Shown: positions 1 through 9,884, numbered from the stretch's first letter. The stretch is DNA of 64,000 nucleotides from JACRGC01 sp041305345 (GCA_041305345.1 JBFYLP010000005.1:62001-126000), one strand, 5' to 3'. Notes: generated from the sequence alone by a model not told the origin. Numbers and translations: made by a program.

Positions 1-248
1 ATTAAAAAGGCAGCGCAACATCCGCATAATTATGGGGGGAACAAGCGTATTTATGGATTAGGATCATAAGAAGGCGCGATTGCCGGATTTGGGAACGGAG
101 GCGAAGGGCCTGATTTTAAGGAATTTGGCAAGGACGGATGCAGCAGGCATTACAAAGTTCTAGGAATCGCGGCCTTTTGCCGGAATTCGTCGATTTTGGT
201 CTTGGCAGCCAGCTGTTCATCAAAGGGTTCATCGCCACTTGACGAAAG
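1..248. other. no gene recognised upstream of the RNA polymerase operon
   Basis: I see no credible protein or RNA gene here. Both strands hold only short open stretches without a convincing start, and there is no tRNA-like fold. The left window edge cuts whatever lies upstream, so the tail of a neighbouring gene cannot be excluded. Confidence 0.5.
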
Positions 249-260
249 CTTTTTAAATAT
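249..260 (+). promoter_or_regulatory. TATA box of the RNA polymerase operon
   Basis: The run CTTTTTAAATAT has the archaeal TATA form. It lies about 70 nt upstream of the rpoH ATG, which predicts a leader of about 40 nt. It is the only good box before a series of four closely spaced genes, so it probably drives rpoH-rpoB''-rpoB'-rpoA. Confidence 0.55.
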
Positions 261-323
261 TCGTTGTTAAAAATGTAATCTCGAAGTTGGGCCTATTACA
301 TCCTGTAGCTATTGGTCGATAAG

Positions 324-557
324 ATGGATTCTAATTTTAGCCATATCTTTCTGCCGCGGCATTCCATTGCCACCGAGGACGAGGTGCAGGAAATGCTCGG
401 AAAATACAAGATCACGAAGGAACGGCTTCCTGTGATCAGGTCTGATGACCCTTCAGCGAAAGCGCTCCAAGCAAAGGCAGGGGATGTCGTCAAGATAATT
501 AGGAATTCGCAAATTACGAATAGGGAGGAGCTATACTATAGGTTAGTGATCGATTAA
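324..557 (+). CDS. rpoH: DNA-directed RNA polymerase subunit H (Rpb5-like)
   Basis: Encodes a 77-residue protein matching the archaeal RpoH / C-terminal Rpb5 family, a small subunit of the RNA polymerase jaw. Visible family marks are the N-terminal FLPRHSIATEDEV, the central ITKERLPVIRSDDPSAKAL and the C-terminal GDVVKIIRNSQITNREELYYRLV. The ATG at 324 is preferred over an in-frame TTG at 312 because it gives the usual family length. The stop codon directly abuts the ATG of the B'' gene, so the two are probably co-translated. The position at the head of the polymerase operon is standard in archaea. Confidence 0.95.
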   Translation: MDSNFSHIFLPRHSIATEDEVQEMLGKYKITKERLPVIRSDDPSAKALQAKAGDVVKIIRNSQITNREELYYRLVID

Positions 558-2033
558 ATGGAAAACGGGGAGCTTACAAAGCACTATCTGCAGGAAACAT
601 CGATGATGAAGCAGTTCATCGACTCCTACAACGGATTCATGGAAAAGGGGCTGCAGGAAGTGGTCCTTTCCCAGGGCACGATCGAGCCGCAGGTGGAGAA
701 CCTGGTGCTCAAACTGGGGAAGATCTCCGTGGGGCAGCCCTCGATTACCGAGGCGGACGGCACCCGGAGGGTGCTCTACCCGCAGGAGGCAAGGCTTAGG
801 GACCTTAGCTATACGGCTCCGCTGTTCCTTGAAATAACACCCCTGTTTTCCGGGAGCGAGGGCAGGACTGAAACGGTTTTCATTGGCGAAATACCAATAA
901 TGCTGAAATCGAAGGCGTGCTACCTCTCGCAGATGAACCGTGACGAGCTCACCGCTGCGGGGGAGGATCCGCAGGATCCCGGCGGGTACTTCATAATCAA
1001 CGGCACCGAGAAGGCGCTTATCAGCATCGAGGATTTGGCGCCGAATAGGATATTCGTTTCGAGGGAGAAGGAAAAGCAGCTCATACAGGCAAAGGTGTTC
1101 TCGACAAGGCTGGGCTTTCGGGGAAGGATCACTGTTGATCGGACGAGGGAAGGAAGGCTTTCGGTCACGCTGCCATCATTCAACAAATCAATCGAGCTCC
1201 TCGTGCTGCTAAAAGCGCTCGCGCTGGATAGGCAGGATAAGATTTTTGCCGCATTCCCGGAATCGCCCGACATCCAAAACGACCTGCTGCTCAATTGGGA
1301 GGCCGATTCGGACATAAAGACAAGGAGGGACGCGCTTGAAGCAATAGGAAAGCGCGCTGCGCCGGGCCAGCCCGTAGATTACCAATTGAAGCGTGCAGAG
1401 CTGCTAATAGACAGGTACCTGCTTCCCCACATCGGCGTTGAGGAGAAGGATCGGCTCGCAAAGGGATACTACTTATGCAGGATGGCGGAAAGGGCGATCC
1501 TGACCGCTTACCGGAAGAGGAAGCCCGAGGACAAGGACCATTATGCTAACAAGCGCATCAAGATCGCTGGCAAATTGATGGAGGAGCTTTTCAGGTACGC
1601 ATTCCAATTCTTCGTGAAGGACGTCGCCTACCAGCTTGAGAGGGCGAACATCCGTAGGAGGAAGATGACGCTTTTTACCATCGTAAGGCCAGATGCCTTA
1701 ACTGAAAGGATAAAATACTCGATGGCAACAGGCAACTGGATGGGCGGCCACACCGGCGTATGCCAGCCGCTTGACAGGTATAATTTCGTCTCATCCATCG
1801 CATTCATGCGCAGGGTGATTTCGCCCCTTGCAAAAAAGCACCCGCACCACAAGGCAAGGGATCTGCACGGCACCCACTTTGGTAGGCTCGACCCGAACGA
1901 AACGCCCGAAGGGCCAAACTGCGGGCTCATCAAGTCACTGTCATTATTCTGCGAGATCACTCCCGGTGGCGCTGACGAGAAGCCAATTGAGAAGGCATTG
2001 AAATCCCTTGGCGTGACGATGCAGGCGCTTTGA
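558..2033 (+). CDS. rpoB2: RNA polymerase subunit B'' (N-terminal half of RpoB)
   Basis: A 491-residue protein covering the protrusion, lobe and fork parts of the second-largest RNA polymerase subunit. Recognisable are the early DLSYTAPLFLEI block, GGYFIINGTEKALISIEDLAPN (about residues 140-165), and the fork region near the C-terminus with DPNETPEGPNCGLIKSLS. It ends where split archaeal B subunits usually end, and the remainder is encoded by the next gene. No intergenic space separates it from rpoH. A split B is common in Euryarchaeota and some DPANN lineages. Function and assignment are not in doubt. Confidence 0.97.
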   Translation: MENGELTKHYLQETSMMKQFIDSYNGFMEKGLQEVVLSQGTIEPQVENLVLKLGKISVGQPSITEADGTRRVLYPQEARLRDLSYTAPLFLEITPLFSGSEGRTETVFIGEIPIMLKSKACYLSQMNRDELTAAGEDPQDPGGYFIINGTEKALISIEDLAPNRIFVSREKEKQLIQAKVFSTRLGFRGRITVDRTREGRLSVTLPSFNKSIELLVLLKALALDRQDKIFAAFPESPDIQNDLLLNWEADSDIKTRRDALEAIGKRAAPGQPVDYQLKRAELLIDRYLLPHIGVEEKDRLAKGYYLCRMAERAILTAYRKRKPEDKDHYANKRIKIAGKLMEELFRYAFQFFVKDVAYQLERANIRRRKMTLFTIVRPDALTERIKYSMATGNWMGGHTGVCQPLDRYNFVSSIAFMRRVISPLAKKHPHHKARDLHGTHFGRLDPNETPEGPNCGLIKSLSLFCEITPGGADEKPIEKALKSLGVTMQAL

Positions 2034-2085
2034 AAAGGGATTGAAAAATTCGGAAGGCAGTAATGAAAAAAAATTCGTGATTTTT

Positions 2086-3894
2086 ATGAAGAGCTCTGTT
2101 TTTCTGAACGGGAGGTTCGTTGGATTCCACGACAACGGCGGGAAGCTCGCCGAGGAAATAAGGGATAGGAGGCGGAAGGCCGAGGTCGACTCCCAGTTGA
2201 ACGTATGCTTCTACGAGAAGACCAATGAAATTTTCATCAACACCGATGAGGGAAGGGCCCGCAGGCCGCTGATTGTTGTCAGGAATGGAAAAAGCGCGTT
2301 GCTGCCAGAACACATTGAAAAGCTTCGGAACTCCCAGGTCAAATGGAACGACCTGGTTTCGAAGGGCATCATCGAATACCTTGATGCCGAAGAGGAGGAA
2401 AATGCGTATATTGCAATAAGGGAAGAGGACCTTATGCCGCAGCATACTCATCTTGAGGTGGATTCGACAGGGATACTTGGCTACGTCTCCAACCAGATCC
2501 CATTCCTCGAGCACAACATGGCGCCCAGGGTACTTATGGCATCGCAGCACGCAAAGCAGGCTCTTGGGCTGTATACCGCCAACTTCAACCTTCGGGGCGA
2601 AACAAGGGGCTATGTGCTTTTCTACCCCCAAAGGCCAATTGTGCAAACGCGGGTTTATGAAAACCTAAGGAACTTCACGCGCGCATCCGGCCAGAACTTC
2701 GTTGTAGCAGTGCTCAGTTACTACGGATTTAACATGAACGATGCGATCGTCCTAAACAAGAGCGCAGTTGACCGCTGTTTGGGAAGGAGCGCTTTCTTCC
2801 GCACTTATGCCGCCGAGGAAAGGCGCTATCCGGGCGGCCAGAAGGACAAATTCGAGGTCCCGCCCGAATACGTGCAGGGATTCCTGGGCGAGGAATCGTA
2901 CAAAAACATCGAGCCAGATGGCCTTATTTCCCCGGAGGTTTACGTGCCGGGAGATTCCGTCCTTATTGGAAAATCCTCCCCGCCAAGGTTCCTAAAGGAA
3001 ATCTCCGCGCTTGACGTGGAGGTGGAAAAGCGCAGGGAAAGTTCCGTAACCGTAAGGAGCAACGAGGATGGGATTGTGGATTCGGTGATGGTTTCGGAGA
3101 GCATTGCGGGCAACAAGTTCGTCAAGGTTCGGGTGAGGAAGACCAACATCCCTGAAATCGGGGACAAATTTGCATCGCGGTACGGCCAGAAGGGCATCAT
3201 TGCATTGCTTGTCAACCAGGAAGATATGCCCTTCACGAAGGAAGGGGTCACTCCCGACCTTATCATAAACCCCCACGCAATACCCGGAAGGATGACAGCA
3301 GGCCACCTGCTTGAGATGCTTGGAGGGAAGGCCGCCTGCCTTGAAGGCAGCCTGCGCGATGGGACGAGCTTTACTGGCGATTCGCAGGATGATTACGAGG
3401 AGATCTTAAAGAAATACGGATTCGAGCCCTCGGGCCACGAGTACCTCTACGACGGCTACTCCGGCAGGATCCTTGCAGCGAAAATTTTCACTGGCGTCAT
3501 ATATTATCAAAGGCTCCACCACCTAGTTGGGCTCAAGATCCACGCAAGGAGCAGGGGGCCCGTGCAGATGCTGACCCACCAGCCAACGGAGGGAAGGGCA
3601 AGGGAAGGCGGTTTGAGGCTTGGCGAGATGGAAAGGGACTGCTTCATCGGGTTTGGCGCAGCTTCGCTCCTCAAGGAGAGGATGATCGAAAGCTCCGACA
3701 AGACAACCGAGCTTGTTTGCAACAAATGCGGGGCTGCAGCGGTTTTCGACAAGTTGAAGAACAAGACGTACTGCCCGCTTTGCGAAAGCACGAGCATCTC
3801 CGAGGTGGAGATGAGCTATGCGTTCAAGCTGCTTATGGACGAAATGAAATCCATTGGGATATTTCCAAAGATGAATTTGCGGGAAAGGGGATAA
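2086..3894 (+). CDS. rpoB1: RNA polymerase subunit B' (C-terminal half of RpoB)
   Basis: About 602 residues forming the hybrid-binding, wall and clamp parts of the B subunit. Landmarks are YYGFNMNDAIVLNKSAVDR, IGDKFASRYGQKGIIALL, NPHAIPGRMTAGHLLEML and a C-terminal zinc site CNKCG...CPLCE. I chose ATG 2086, which gives MKSSVFLNGRFVGFH, close to family starts. An upstream in-frame TTG at 2041 has a weak GGGA ahead of it and would add 15 residues. The gene follows B'' after about 50 nt and precedes rpoA by 24 nt, consistent with one operon. Confidence 0.96.
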   Translation: MKSSVFLNGRFVGFHDNGGKLAEEIRDRRRKAEVDSQLNVCFYEKTNEIFINTDEGRARRPLIVVRNGKSALLPEHIEKLRNSQVKWNDLVSKGIIEYLDAEEEENAYIAIREEDLMPQHTHLEVDSTGILGYVSNQIPFLEHNMAPRVLMASQHAKQALGLYTANFNLRGETRGYVLFYPQRPIVQTRVYENLRNFTRASGQNFVVAVLSYYGFNMNDAIVLNKSAVDRCLGRSAFFRTYAAEERRYPGGQKDKFEVPPEYVQGFLGEESYKNIEPDGLISPEVYVPGDSVLIGKSSPPRFLKEISALDVEVEKRRESSVTVRSNEDGIVDSVMVSESIAGNKFVKVRVRKTNIPEIGDKFASRYGQKGIIALLVNQEDMPFTKEGVTPDLIINPHAIPGRMTAGHLLEMLGGKAACLEGSLRDGTSFTGDSQDDYEEILKKYGFEPSGHEYLYDGYSGRILAAKIFTGVIYYQRLHHLVGLKIHARSRGPVQMLTHQPTEGRAREGGLRLGEMERDCFIGFGAASLLKERMIESSDKTTELVCNKCGAAAVFDKLKNKTYCPLCESTSISEVEMSYAFKLLMDEMKSIGIFPKMNLRERG

Positions 3895-3918
3895 AAAAAT
3901 TCTTGAGCTGGTAAGAAA

Positions 3919-6900
3919 ATGAGACAAGTACAAAGCATTGAGTTTTCGGTCTTTTCACCCGAGCAGATAAGGAAGCTGTCTTCAGCCAAGATCACGGTGC
4001 CGGACACATACGACGAGGACGGCTACCCGATCGCCGGCGGTCTTGCGGACCAGCATCTTGGAGTGATCGATCCTGGCCTCAAATGCAAGAGCTGCGGTGG
4101 AAGGATGAAGAGCTGCTCGGGCCACTTCGGCCACATCGAGCTCGTAAGGCCAGTTGTGCACGTAGGGTTCGGAAAGATGGTGTTCCAGCTCCTGAAGGCA
4201 ACCTGCAGCAGGTGCGGGAAACTGCTTCTTGAGATTGACTCGCTCGACAAGGCGCGCAGGATCGCGGAATGCCCGCACTGCGGCGAAAAGCAAAAGCAAA
4301 TCAAGTTCATAAGGCCAATCTCGTTCTACGAGGAGGATAGGAAGCTGCTTCCATCGGAGATTAGGGAAAGGCTCGAAAGGATTCCAGATGACGACCTCCA
4401 CAGCCTTGGCGTCGCCTTCCGGCCTGAATGGATCGTGCTTACGGTTCTGCTTGTGCCGCCTGTTTCGGTTAGGCCCTCGATCACCCTCGAAACCGGTGAG
4501 AGGAGCGAGGATGACCTCACGCACAAGCTCGTCGACATCATAAGGATCAACCAGCGCCTTGCCGAGAACATCGATGCCGGCGCGCCACAGCTAATAATCG
4601 AGGATCTGTGGGAGCTTTTGCAATACCACGTCGTCACATATTTCGACAATGAAACCGCGGGGATACCGCCTGCAAGGCACCGTTCGGGAAGGCAGCTAAA
4701 GACCCTCTTCCAAAGGCTAAAGGGCAAGGAGGGAAGGTTTAGGTACAACCTTTCAGGGAAGCGCGTGAATTTTTCCGCCCGCACGGTCATCTCGCCCGAT
4801 CCAACCCTTGGGATCAATGAGCTTGGGATACCCGAGAGCATCGCCTCGGAACTTACCCTGCCCCTTACGGTTAATGAATGGAACCTCGAATACATCAAGG
4901 AGCTAATCAAGGAGAATACGGAAAAGATCAATTACGTCATCAGGCCCGATGGCAGGAGGAAGAGGACCACTAAGGAGAACATCGAAGAGGTGCTGGGCGA
5001 GATCGCAGTAGGGTACACGCTCGAAAGGCAGCTGATGGACGGGGATACGGTCATTTTCAACAGGCAGCCTTCATTGCACAGGATTAGCATGATGTGCCAT
5101 TCCGCGAAGATACTTCCGGGCAAGACATTCCGGTTCAACGTCGCGGACTGCAGGCCTTACAATGCGGATTTTGACGGCGATGAGATGAATCTCCACGTCC
5201 CACAGAACGAGGAGGCGCAGGCCGAGGCGGAAATCCTAATGAAGGTGCAAGACCACGTGCTTTCCCAAAGGAACGGCGAACCCATCATTTCCGCGGATCT
5301 TGACCAGATTTCCGGCGTTTACCTAATGACCCTCCCCGGAGTGACGTTTTCAAAGCAGGAGGCGTGCGACCTGCTGGATAGCGGCGGGATAGTCGTGGAT
5401 GTGAAGGAGGACATCTCGGGCAAGGAGCTCTTCAGCCATATGCTGCCGGAAAAATTCAATTTCACTTTCACGAACAAGGTCAAGGAGATGGTCGAGATAA
5501 AAAACTCCAAGCTCGTTTCGGGCCACATTGACAGCAAGACGAACGATGCCATAACCCGCGAAGTGTTCATGAAGTACGGCTCAAAGGAGGCGCAGAGGTT
5601 CATTGATGCGTCCACGAAGATCGCATCGAAGCTGCTTGCGCATTACGGATTATCCCTAAGCCTTGCGGATTACGAGCTGCCGCCCGAAGCTAAGTCGGAA
5701 ATTAAAGGAGTGCTCCGGGAAAGCAGGTCGGGCCAGAAGGCGGTCGTGACGCAGCTAAGGGAAGGCAAGCTCATAAGGCAGCCCGGGAAGACCCTGAAGG
5801 ACACGTTCGAGGAGAAGATGATGAACATCCTCGAGGATACGCGTGAAAAATGCGGCAGGATCATCCTGAAATACATCCACAAGGAAAGGGTATTTTTCGG
5901 CAGGGCGGAATTGCACCAGAACTCCGCAATAATGATGAGCAAGGCAGGCGCGAAGGGAAAGCTCCTTAACGTCGTGCAGATGGCCGCATTGGTTGGCCAG
6001 CAGGCAATAAGGGGGAAGCGGATGACCGCGGGCTACACGTCCAGGATACTCCCCCACTTCAAGAGGAACGACCTTAGCGCTTATGCGAAGGGATTTGTCG
6101 CCAACAATTACAAGATCGGGATGGACCCGCTGGAATATTTCTTCCACGCGGCAGGAGGCAGGGACTCGGTCGTGGACAAGGGAGTCAATCCTGCAAAGAC
6201 CGGATATATGCAAAGGCGTCTTATCAATGCGCTCCAGGACCTTATAGTAAGGGAGGATCTTAGCGTCCGCGATGCGGAAGGGAACATAGCGCAGTTCCTG
6301 TACGGGGACGATGGCATCGATTCCTGCGGAAGGCCAATCACGTTCGGGGAGCCAGTTGGTGTCGTAGCTGCGCAGAGCATCGGCGAGCCGGGTACGCAAA
6401 TGACGCTTCGGACATTCCACTATGCGGGAGTTGCATCCCTTGCGCAACTGGGCTTCACGCGCCTTGTTGAAATCGTGGATGCGCGAAAAACCCCAAAAAG
6501 CCCGGTCATGGATATCATCCTAAGGCCGGAATTCGCAAAGGATTACAAGAAGGTCGCACACATTGCTGCAGGCATCGAGCAGGTGACCCTCAATAAGATC
6601 GCATCCATAAGGGAGGATTTCGAGAGCAAGCGGATCAAGGTTATTTTCGACAAGGAGAAGCTTAAGAACGTGAAGGTTGAGGAGGAGGATTTGCTCAAAG
6701 CGATCAAGGCTGTTGCCGAGTTTGAGCGGCGCGGGGAGACGATAATGGTCATCCCTAAGCAGGACAACTTGAAGACCATTCGCAAGACAACAACGCGCCT
6801 CTCTGAAATCGTGCTTAGGGGCATTGCGGGAATTAACCGCGCGATTATCCTAGAGCAGGGGGAGGGCGCATATTCGATTGCAACGGAGGGCACGAACCTC

Positions 6901-7311
6901 GAGGAGGTCCTCAAGATTCCCGAAGTGGATGCAAGCAGGACCACGACCAACGACATAATGGAAGTGAACCGCGTTCTTGGCATAGAGGCCGGAAGGAATG
7001 CGATCGTTGCCGAGATACAGAAGGTCTTGAAGGCGCAGGACCTCAAGGTCGACCCGAGGCACATAGCACTCATTGCGGACGTGATGACATACAAGGGCGA
7101 AGTGAAGAGCATAGGCCGCCACGGGCTTGCCGGCGAAAAAGCATCCGTGCTCGCGCGTGCGGCATTCGAGGAAACAGCAAAGCACCTCATAAATGCGTGC
7201 GTCATTGGGGAAAAGGACGAGCTGCGCGGCATCACGGAAAACATCCTGATTGGCCAGACGATCCCCTGCGGCACGGGCCTTATCAAAATCGTGATGAAGG
7301 CGCAGGATTGA
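3919..7311 (+). CDS. rpoA: RNA polymerase largest subunit, A' and A'' fused in one gene
   Basis: An uninterrupted 1130-residue frame. The N-terminus has zinc ligands in CKSCGGRMKSCSGHFGH. The catalytic Mg-binding NADFDGDEMNLHVPQ sits near residues 414-428. The A'' signature VGVVAAQSIGEPGTQMT is near residue 813, followed by LRTFHYAG. In most archaea A' and A'' are separate genes; here the frame crosses the usual split point without a stop or restart. The total is somewhat shorter than A' plus A'' in most species. It is the last gene of the polymerase operon. The usual archaeal followers (L30e, NusA, S12, S7) are absent. Fused A is best known from Thaumarchaeota, so its occurrence with split B is notable. 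Confidence 0.95.
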   Translation: MRQVQSIEFSVFSPEQIRKLSSAKITVPDTYDEDGYPIAGGLADQHLGVIDPGLKCKSCGGRMKSCSGHFGHIELVRPVVHVGFGKMVFQLLKATCSRCGKLLLEIDSLDKARRIAECPHCGEKQKQIKFIRPISFYEEDRKLLPSEIRERLERIPDDDLHSLGVAFRPEWIVLTVLLVPPVSVRPSITLETGERSEDDLTHKLVDIIRINQRLAENIDAGAPQLIIEDLWELLQYHVVTYFDNETAGIPPARHRSGRQLKTLFQRLKGKEGRFRYNLSGKRVNFSARTVISPDPTLGINELGIPESIASELTLPLTVNEWNLEYIKELIKENTEKINYVIRPDGRRKRTTKENIEEVLGEIAVGYTLERQLMDGDTVIFNRQPSLHRISMMCHSAKILPGKTFRFNVADCRPYNADFDGDEMNLHVPQNEEAQAEAEILMKVQDHVLSQRNGEPIISADLDQISGVYLMTLPGVTFSKQEACDLLDSGGIVVDVKEDISGKELFSHMLPEKFNFTFTNKVKEMVEIKNSKLVSGHIDSKTNDAITREVFMKYGSKEAQRFIDASTKIASKLLAHYGLSLSLADYELPPEAKSEIKGVLRESRSGQKAVVTQLREGKLIRQPGKTLKDTFEEKMMNILEDTREKCGRIILKYIHKERVFFGRAELHQNSAIMMSKAGAKGKLLNVVQMAALVGQQAIRGKRMTAGYTSRILPHFKRNDLSAYAKGFVANNYKIGMDPLEYFFHAAGGRDSVVDKGVNPAKTGYMQRRLINALQDLIVREDLSVRDAEGNIAQFLYGDDGIDSCGRPITFGEPVGVVAAQSIGEPGTQMTLRTFHYAGVASLAQLGFTRLVEIVDARKTPKSPVMDIILRPEFAKDYKKVAHIAAGIEQVTLNKIASIREDFESKRIKVIFDKEKLKNVKVEEEDLLKAIKAVAEFERRGETIMVIPKQDNLKTIRKTTTRLSEIVLRGIAGINRAIILEQGEGAYSIATEGTNLEEVLKIPEVDASRTTTNDIMEVNRVLGIEAGRNAIVAEIQKVLKAQDLKVDPRHIALIADVMTYKGEVKSIGRHGLAGEKASVLARAAFEETAKHLINACVIGEKDELRGITENILIGQTIPCGTGLIKIVMKAQD

Positions 7312-7324
7312 CCCCGCCCCCATA

Positions 7325-7336
7325 CTTTTATATTTG
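7325..7336 (+). promoter_or_regulatory. TATA box for the FGE-like lipoprotein gene
   Basis: CTTTTATATTTG is centred about 26 nt before the ATG at 7356. The spacing predicts a leaderless transcript and supports that ATG over the longer upstream open frame. Confidence 0.6.
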
Positions 7337-7355
7337 CAGGGCCCCTAGCCCCATC

Positions 7356-8420
7356 ATGAGGAATGCGCTCCTTTTGCTTTTGATTGCACTGATGCTGCTA
7401 GCCGGATGCACAGAAGAACAGCCAAGGCCTTCCCCTTCCCCAAAGAAAATTCCAACGGGCATCGCGCCGGATGATCTCTCGCCCTCACCTTCCATCCTGC
7501 CAACGGCAACACCAAGGCCCCTTTTGATCACGAACGGGCCAAAAGTGGAGATCGAAAATCTCAGCGCAAGGATCAGCTGGACGACGAACCTGAAATCTAA
7601 TACGATCCTGGAATGGGGCGTAACGCCCTCACTTGGGCAGATACAGGGGATCGAAGGCAACGTAACGGGCCACGCCACGAATATTTCCGGCTTGGCATTC
7701 CTGACCGAATATTTTTACAGGGTTGCATCGTGCGTCGGGGAACAATGCGTCAAATCCAATGTCACGAACTTCACAACCTCCCACAAGCAATGCGGCCCCG
7801 GGATGAGCTACATCAGGGAGGGCGATTTCTGCATCGATAATTTCGAGGCGGCAATAATCAACGGGGTAACATATTCCAGCGCGAATACCGCGCCCACGAC
7901 GCTAATATCGAAGGCCAATGCGGAGAAGGCGTGCATCGGGGCAGGAAAGCACCTCTGCACAGCAAGGGAATTCATCGCAGCGTGCAATATCCGCGGCGAA
8001 AAATACGGCTCGCACGTGGGGGATAAGGAGTGCAATATTGCCAATACCTCATACTTGAATACCGGCCTTGCAACGGACTGCATTTCAACGGAGGGAGTGC
8101 ACGACCAAATCGGCAATGTGTGGGAATGGGTTGCGGATGCGGTTGATGCCAAGACACCAATCGGCGGGGGATTGGTGGATCGGGACGATTTACTGACCTG
8201 GGGGAAGGATTACCCGCTTCCGAGGCAGGCAAATGCCAATACGGAAAAACACGGCCAGGACTATTACCATAACCTCGAGCCGAATAGCATTCTTTTCATA
8301 GGGAAGGGCATCGCGATGGGCGGATATTATAAATCGCAATCGCAGGCCGGTTGCTTTGCATACGAAGTAGGGGTGCCGCTTGAAGGCGATGCGACTATTG
8401 GGTTCAGGTGCTGCTCGTAA
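7356..8420 (+). CDS. secreted lipoprotein with FN3-like and formylglycine-generating-enzyme-like domains
   Basis: A 354-residue protein starting with MRNALLLLLIALMLLAGC, a signal peptide with a bacterial-type lipobox whose Cys is the likely anchor. A Ser/Pro/Thr linker follows. An FN3-like segment (ISWTTNLKSNTILEWG to EYFYRVASC) spans about residues 65-130. The C-terminal half matches the FGE/sulfatase-modifying-factor fold: FCIDNFEAAI, AEKACIGAGKHLCTAREF, GNVWEWVADAV and the closing GFRCC. In bacteria this fold includes true formylglycine enzymes but also many carbohydrate- or ligand-binding relatives. No sulfatase is visible nearby, so a catalytic role is not supported. It converges on the aminotransferase gene. 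Confidence 0.8.
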   Translation: MRNALLLLLIALMLLAGCTEEQPRPSPSPKKIPTGIAPDDLSPSPSILPTATPRPLLITNGPKVEIENLSARISWTTNLKSNTILEWGVTPSLGQIQGIEGNVTGHATNISGLAFLTEYFYRVASCVGEQCVKSNVTNFTTSHKQCGPGMSYIREGDFCIDNFEAAIINGVTYSSANTAPTTLISKANAEKACIGAGKHLCTAREFIAACNIRGEKYGSHVGDKECNIANTSYLNTGLATDCISTEGVHDQIGNVWEWVADAVDAKTPIGGGLVDRDDLLTWGKDYPLPRQANANTEKHGQDYYHNLEPNSILFIGKGIAMGGYYKSQSQAGCFAYEVGVPLEGDATIGFRCCS

Positions 8421-8429
8421 AAATAGGCA

Positions 8430-9674
8430 TTATCCGGATTTTCCCGCACTTTTTTTCATGAAATTCTCGAGCTTGTCATAAGCCTGCTTTTGCACTTCCA
8501 CGGTCGGCAATGTCACGACCCGGAAATAGCCATCTTTTTCGGGCATCTGGAAGCCGCTTCCTGGAACAACCCGCACGGCCTCCTCATCAAGGAGCTGCAT
8601 TATGAACTCCTTGTCGGTTTTCCATTTCATCTTTGAAACCCTAGGAAGCGCATAGAACGCGCCGTGGGGCGGATTGCAGCTGATGCCCTCGATTGAATTG
8701 AGCCTTTCGGATGTGTATTTTGCCCTTTCCTTCAGCCAGCCCAGGTACCTGCGGTATTCTTCCATATGCATTTCGCGCTCCTTCATTGCCTTCGCATAAG
8801 CGTGCTGCACCGCATTGTTGGCAGAAAGCCTAAAGGCGCACACCTTGACCATTGCATTGAAAACCGCATTATCCCTGAAATTCGAGAATAACGCGTGCCC
8901 GATTCTCCAGCCAGGCGAATAATATCCCTTGGAAAGGCCGTCCATCGTTATCACCGGAACGGAATCGGTTAGGGATGCGGTTGGGACGTGCAGCTTTCCG
9001 TCGAATCTTAGAAGGTGGTAAATCTCGTCCGAAATGATCGCAACTTCACCCCTGCCCTTCTCCTCGACGGCATCGATCATTGCCCTAAGTTGGGGCTCGT
9101 CGAAAACCGCCCCGGTGGGGTTGTCGGGGTTGATAATCACCACGGCGGCCGTGTTCTCATCAATCGCATTTCGCATTTCATCCACGTCCGGCTGCCAATT
9201 ATTTTCGGGGTCAAGCGAATAGTACCGAGGTTCGCCCTCATACCAGTTTGCCCTTGCGGTGTAAAGCGGATAATCGGGCCTTGGCAGCACCACGTTTGTG
9301 CCTTTTTCCAATATGCAACCGAATAGGTAATCGAGAAGCTCGCTCAGGCCGTTCCCAACCACCACATTTTCGGCATTTGCATCCCTGATTCCCAGTTTTT
9401 TCGAATATTCCGCAACCGCTTCCCTTGTTGCAATTTCACCTTGCTCATTCGCATAGCCATCGTATTTGCCACCCATTCCGATGACATCGATCATCGCCTG
9501 CTTCATGTGCCCTGGCATCCGAAAGCCGTATTCGCCCAGATTCGCGCCCGGATCGCCGATGTTTAGCTCGTAAGTTTTCCTGCCCCTTCCCTTGAGCTCC
9601 TTAACCTTCCTTGCAACATCCTGGTCCCGAATCGCATAATTCGCCCTCCGAACCCTCGCAGCAACCCTAAGCAT
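8430..9674 (-). CDS. class I/II PLP-dependent aminotransferase (alanine/aspartate type)
   Basis: A 414-residue cytosolic fold-type I aminotransferase, transferring amino groups between amino acids and 2-oxo acids. Family motifs in order: ELNIGDPGAN near the N-terminus, KYDGYANEQGE, NPDNPTGAVF, SDEIYHLLRF, the PLP-lysine region MDGLSKGYYSPGWRIGH, and the C-terminal EAVRVVPGSGF with the substrate carboxylate-binding Arg downstream (YFRVV). The arrangement resembles archaeal and bacterial alanine aminotransferases, but substrate cannot be fixed from sequence. The gene is monocistronic, with a TATA-like CTTAAAAACC around 9710-9720 and the convergent lipoprotein gene ending 9 nt away. Confidence 0.9.
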   Translation of the reverse strand: MLRVAARVRRANYAIRDQDVARKVKELKGRGRKTYELNIGDPGANLGEYGFRMPGHMKQAMIDVIGMGGKYDGYANEQGEIATREAVAEYSKKLGIRDANAENVVVGNGLSELLDYLFGCILEKGTNVVLPRPDYPLYTARANWYEGEPRYYSLDPENNWQPDVDEMRNAIDENTAAVVIINPDNPTGAVFDEPQLRAMIDAVEEKGRGEVAIISDEIYHLLRFDGKLHVPTASLTDSVPVITMDGLSKGYYSPGWRIGHALFSNFRDNAVFNAMVKVCAFRLSANNAVQHAYAKAMKEREMHMEEYRRYLGWLKERAKYTSERLNSIEGISCNPPHGAFYALPRVSKMKWKTDKEFIMQLLDEEAVRVVPGSGFQMPEKDGYFRVVTLPTVEVQKQAYDKLENFMKKSAGKSG

Positions 9675-9842
9675 TTAACCACCCGAAATTAGGAAAGCAT
9701 TGGCCGGGAAGGTTTTTAAGCGCTTTCAATTAAATCGCTTTTCGCGGTTTGCCGTAGTAAAAAAAAGGCCAATGGTGCAGAATGGAGTAATGAATATTGA
9801 AATGTTCATTTGGAAAAATTGCTACCAGCAAAATTAGTCGTC

Positions 9843-9880
9843 AGGGAAAAAGGAAAAAAAAATAAAAAAGGAAAAAAAAG
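9843..9880 (-). terminator. oligo-T terminator after the TRAM gene
   Basis: Just downstream of the TRAM gene stop, the minus strand runs through several T tracts (TTTTTTTT, TTTTTT, TTTTTTTTT) broken by single C or A residues. This is the usual archaeal intrinsic terminator form, with no hairpin needed. Confidence 0.6.
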
Positions 9881-9884
9881 CAGC

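Noticed and set aside
1..248. Short minus-strand frames near 130-235 with a possible promoter at 247-261
   Set aside because: About 35 codons, no recognisable content, and the box is better explained by the RNA polymerase operon.
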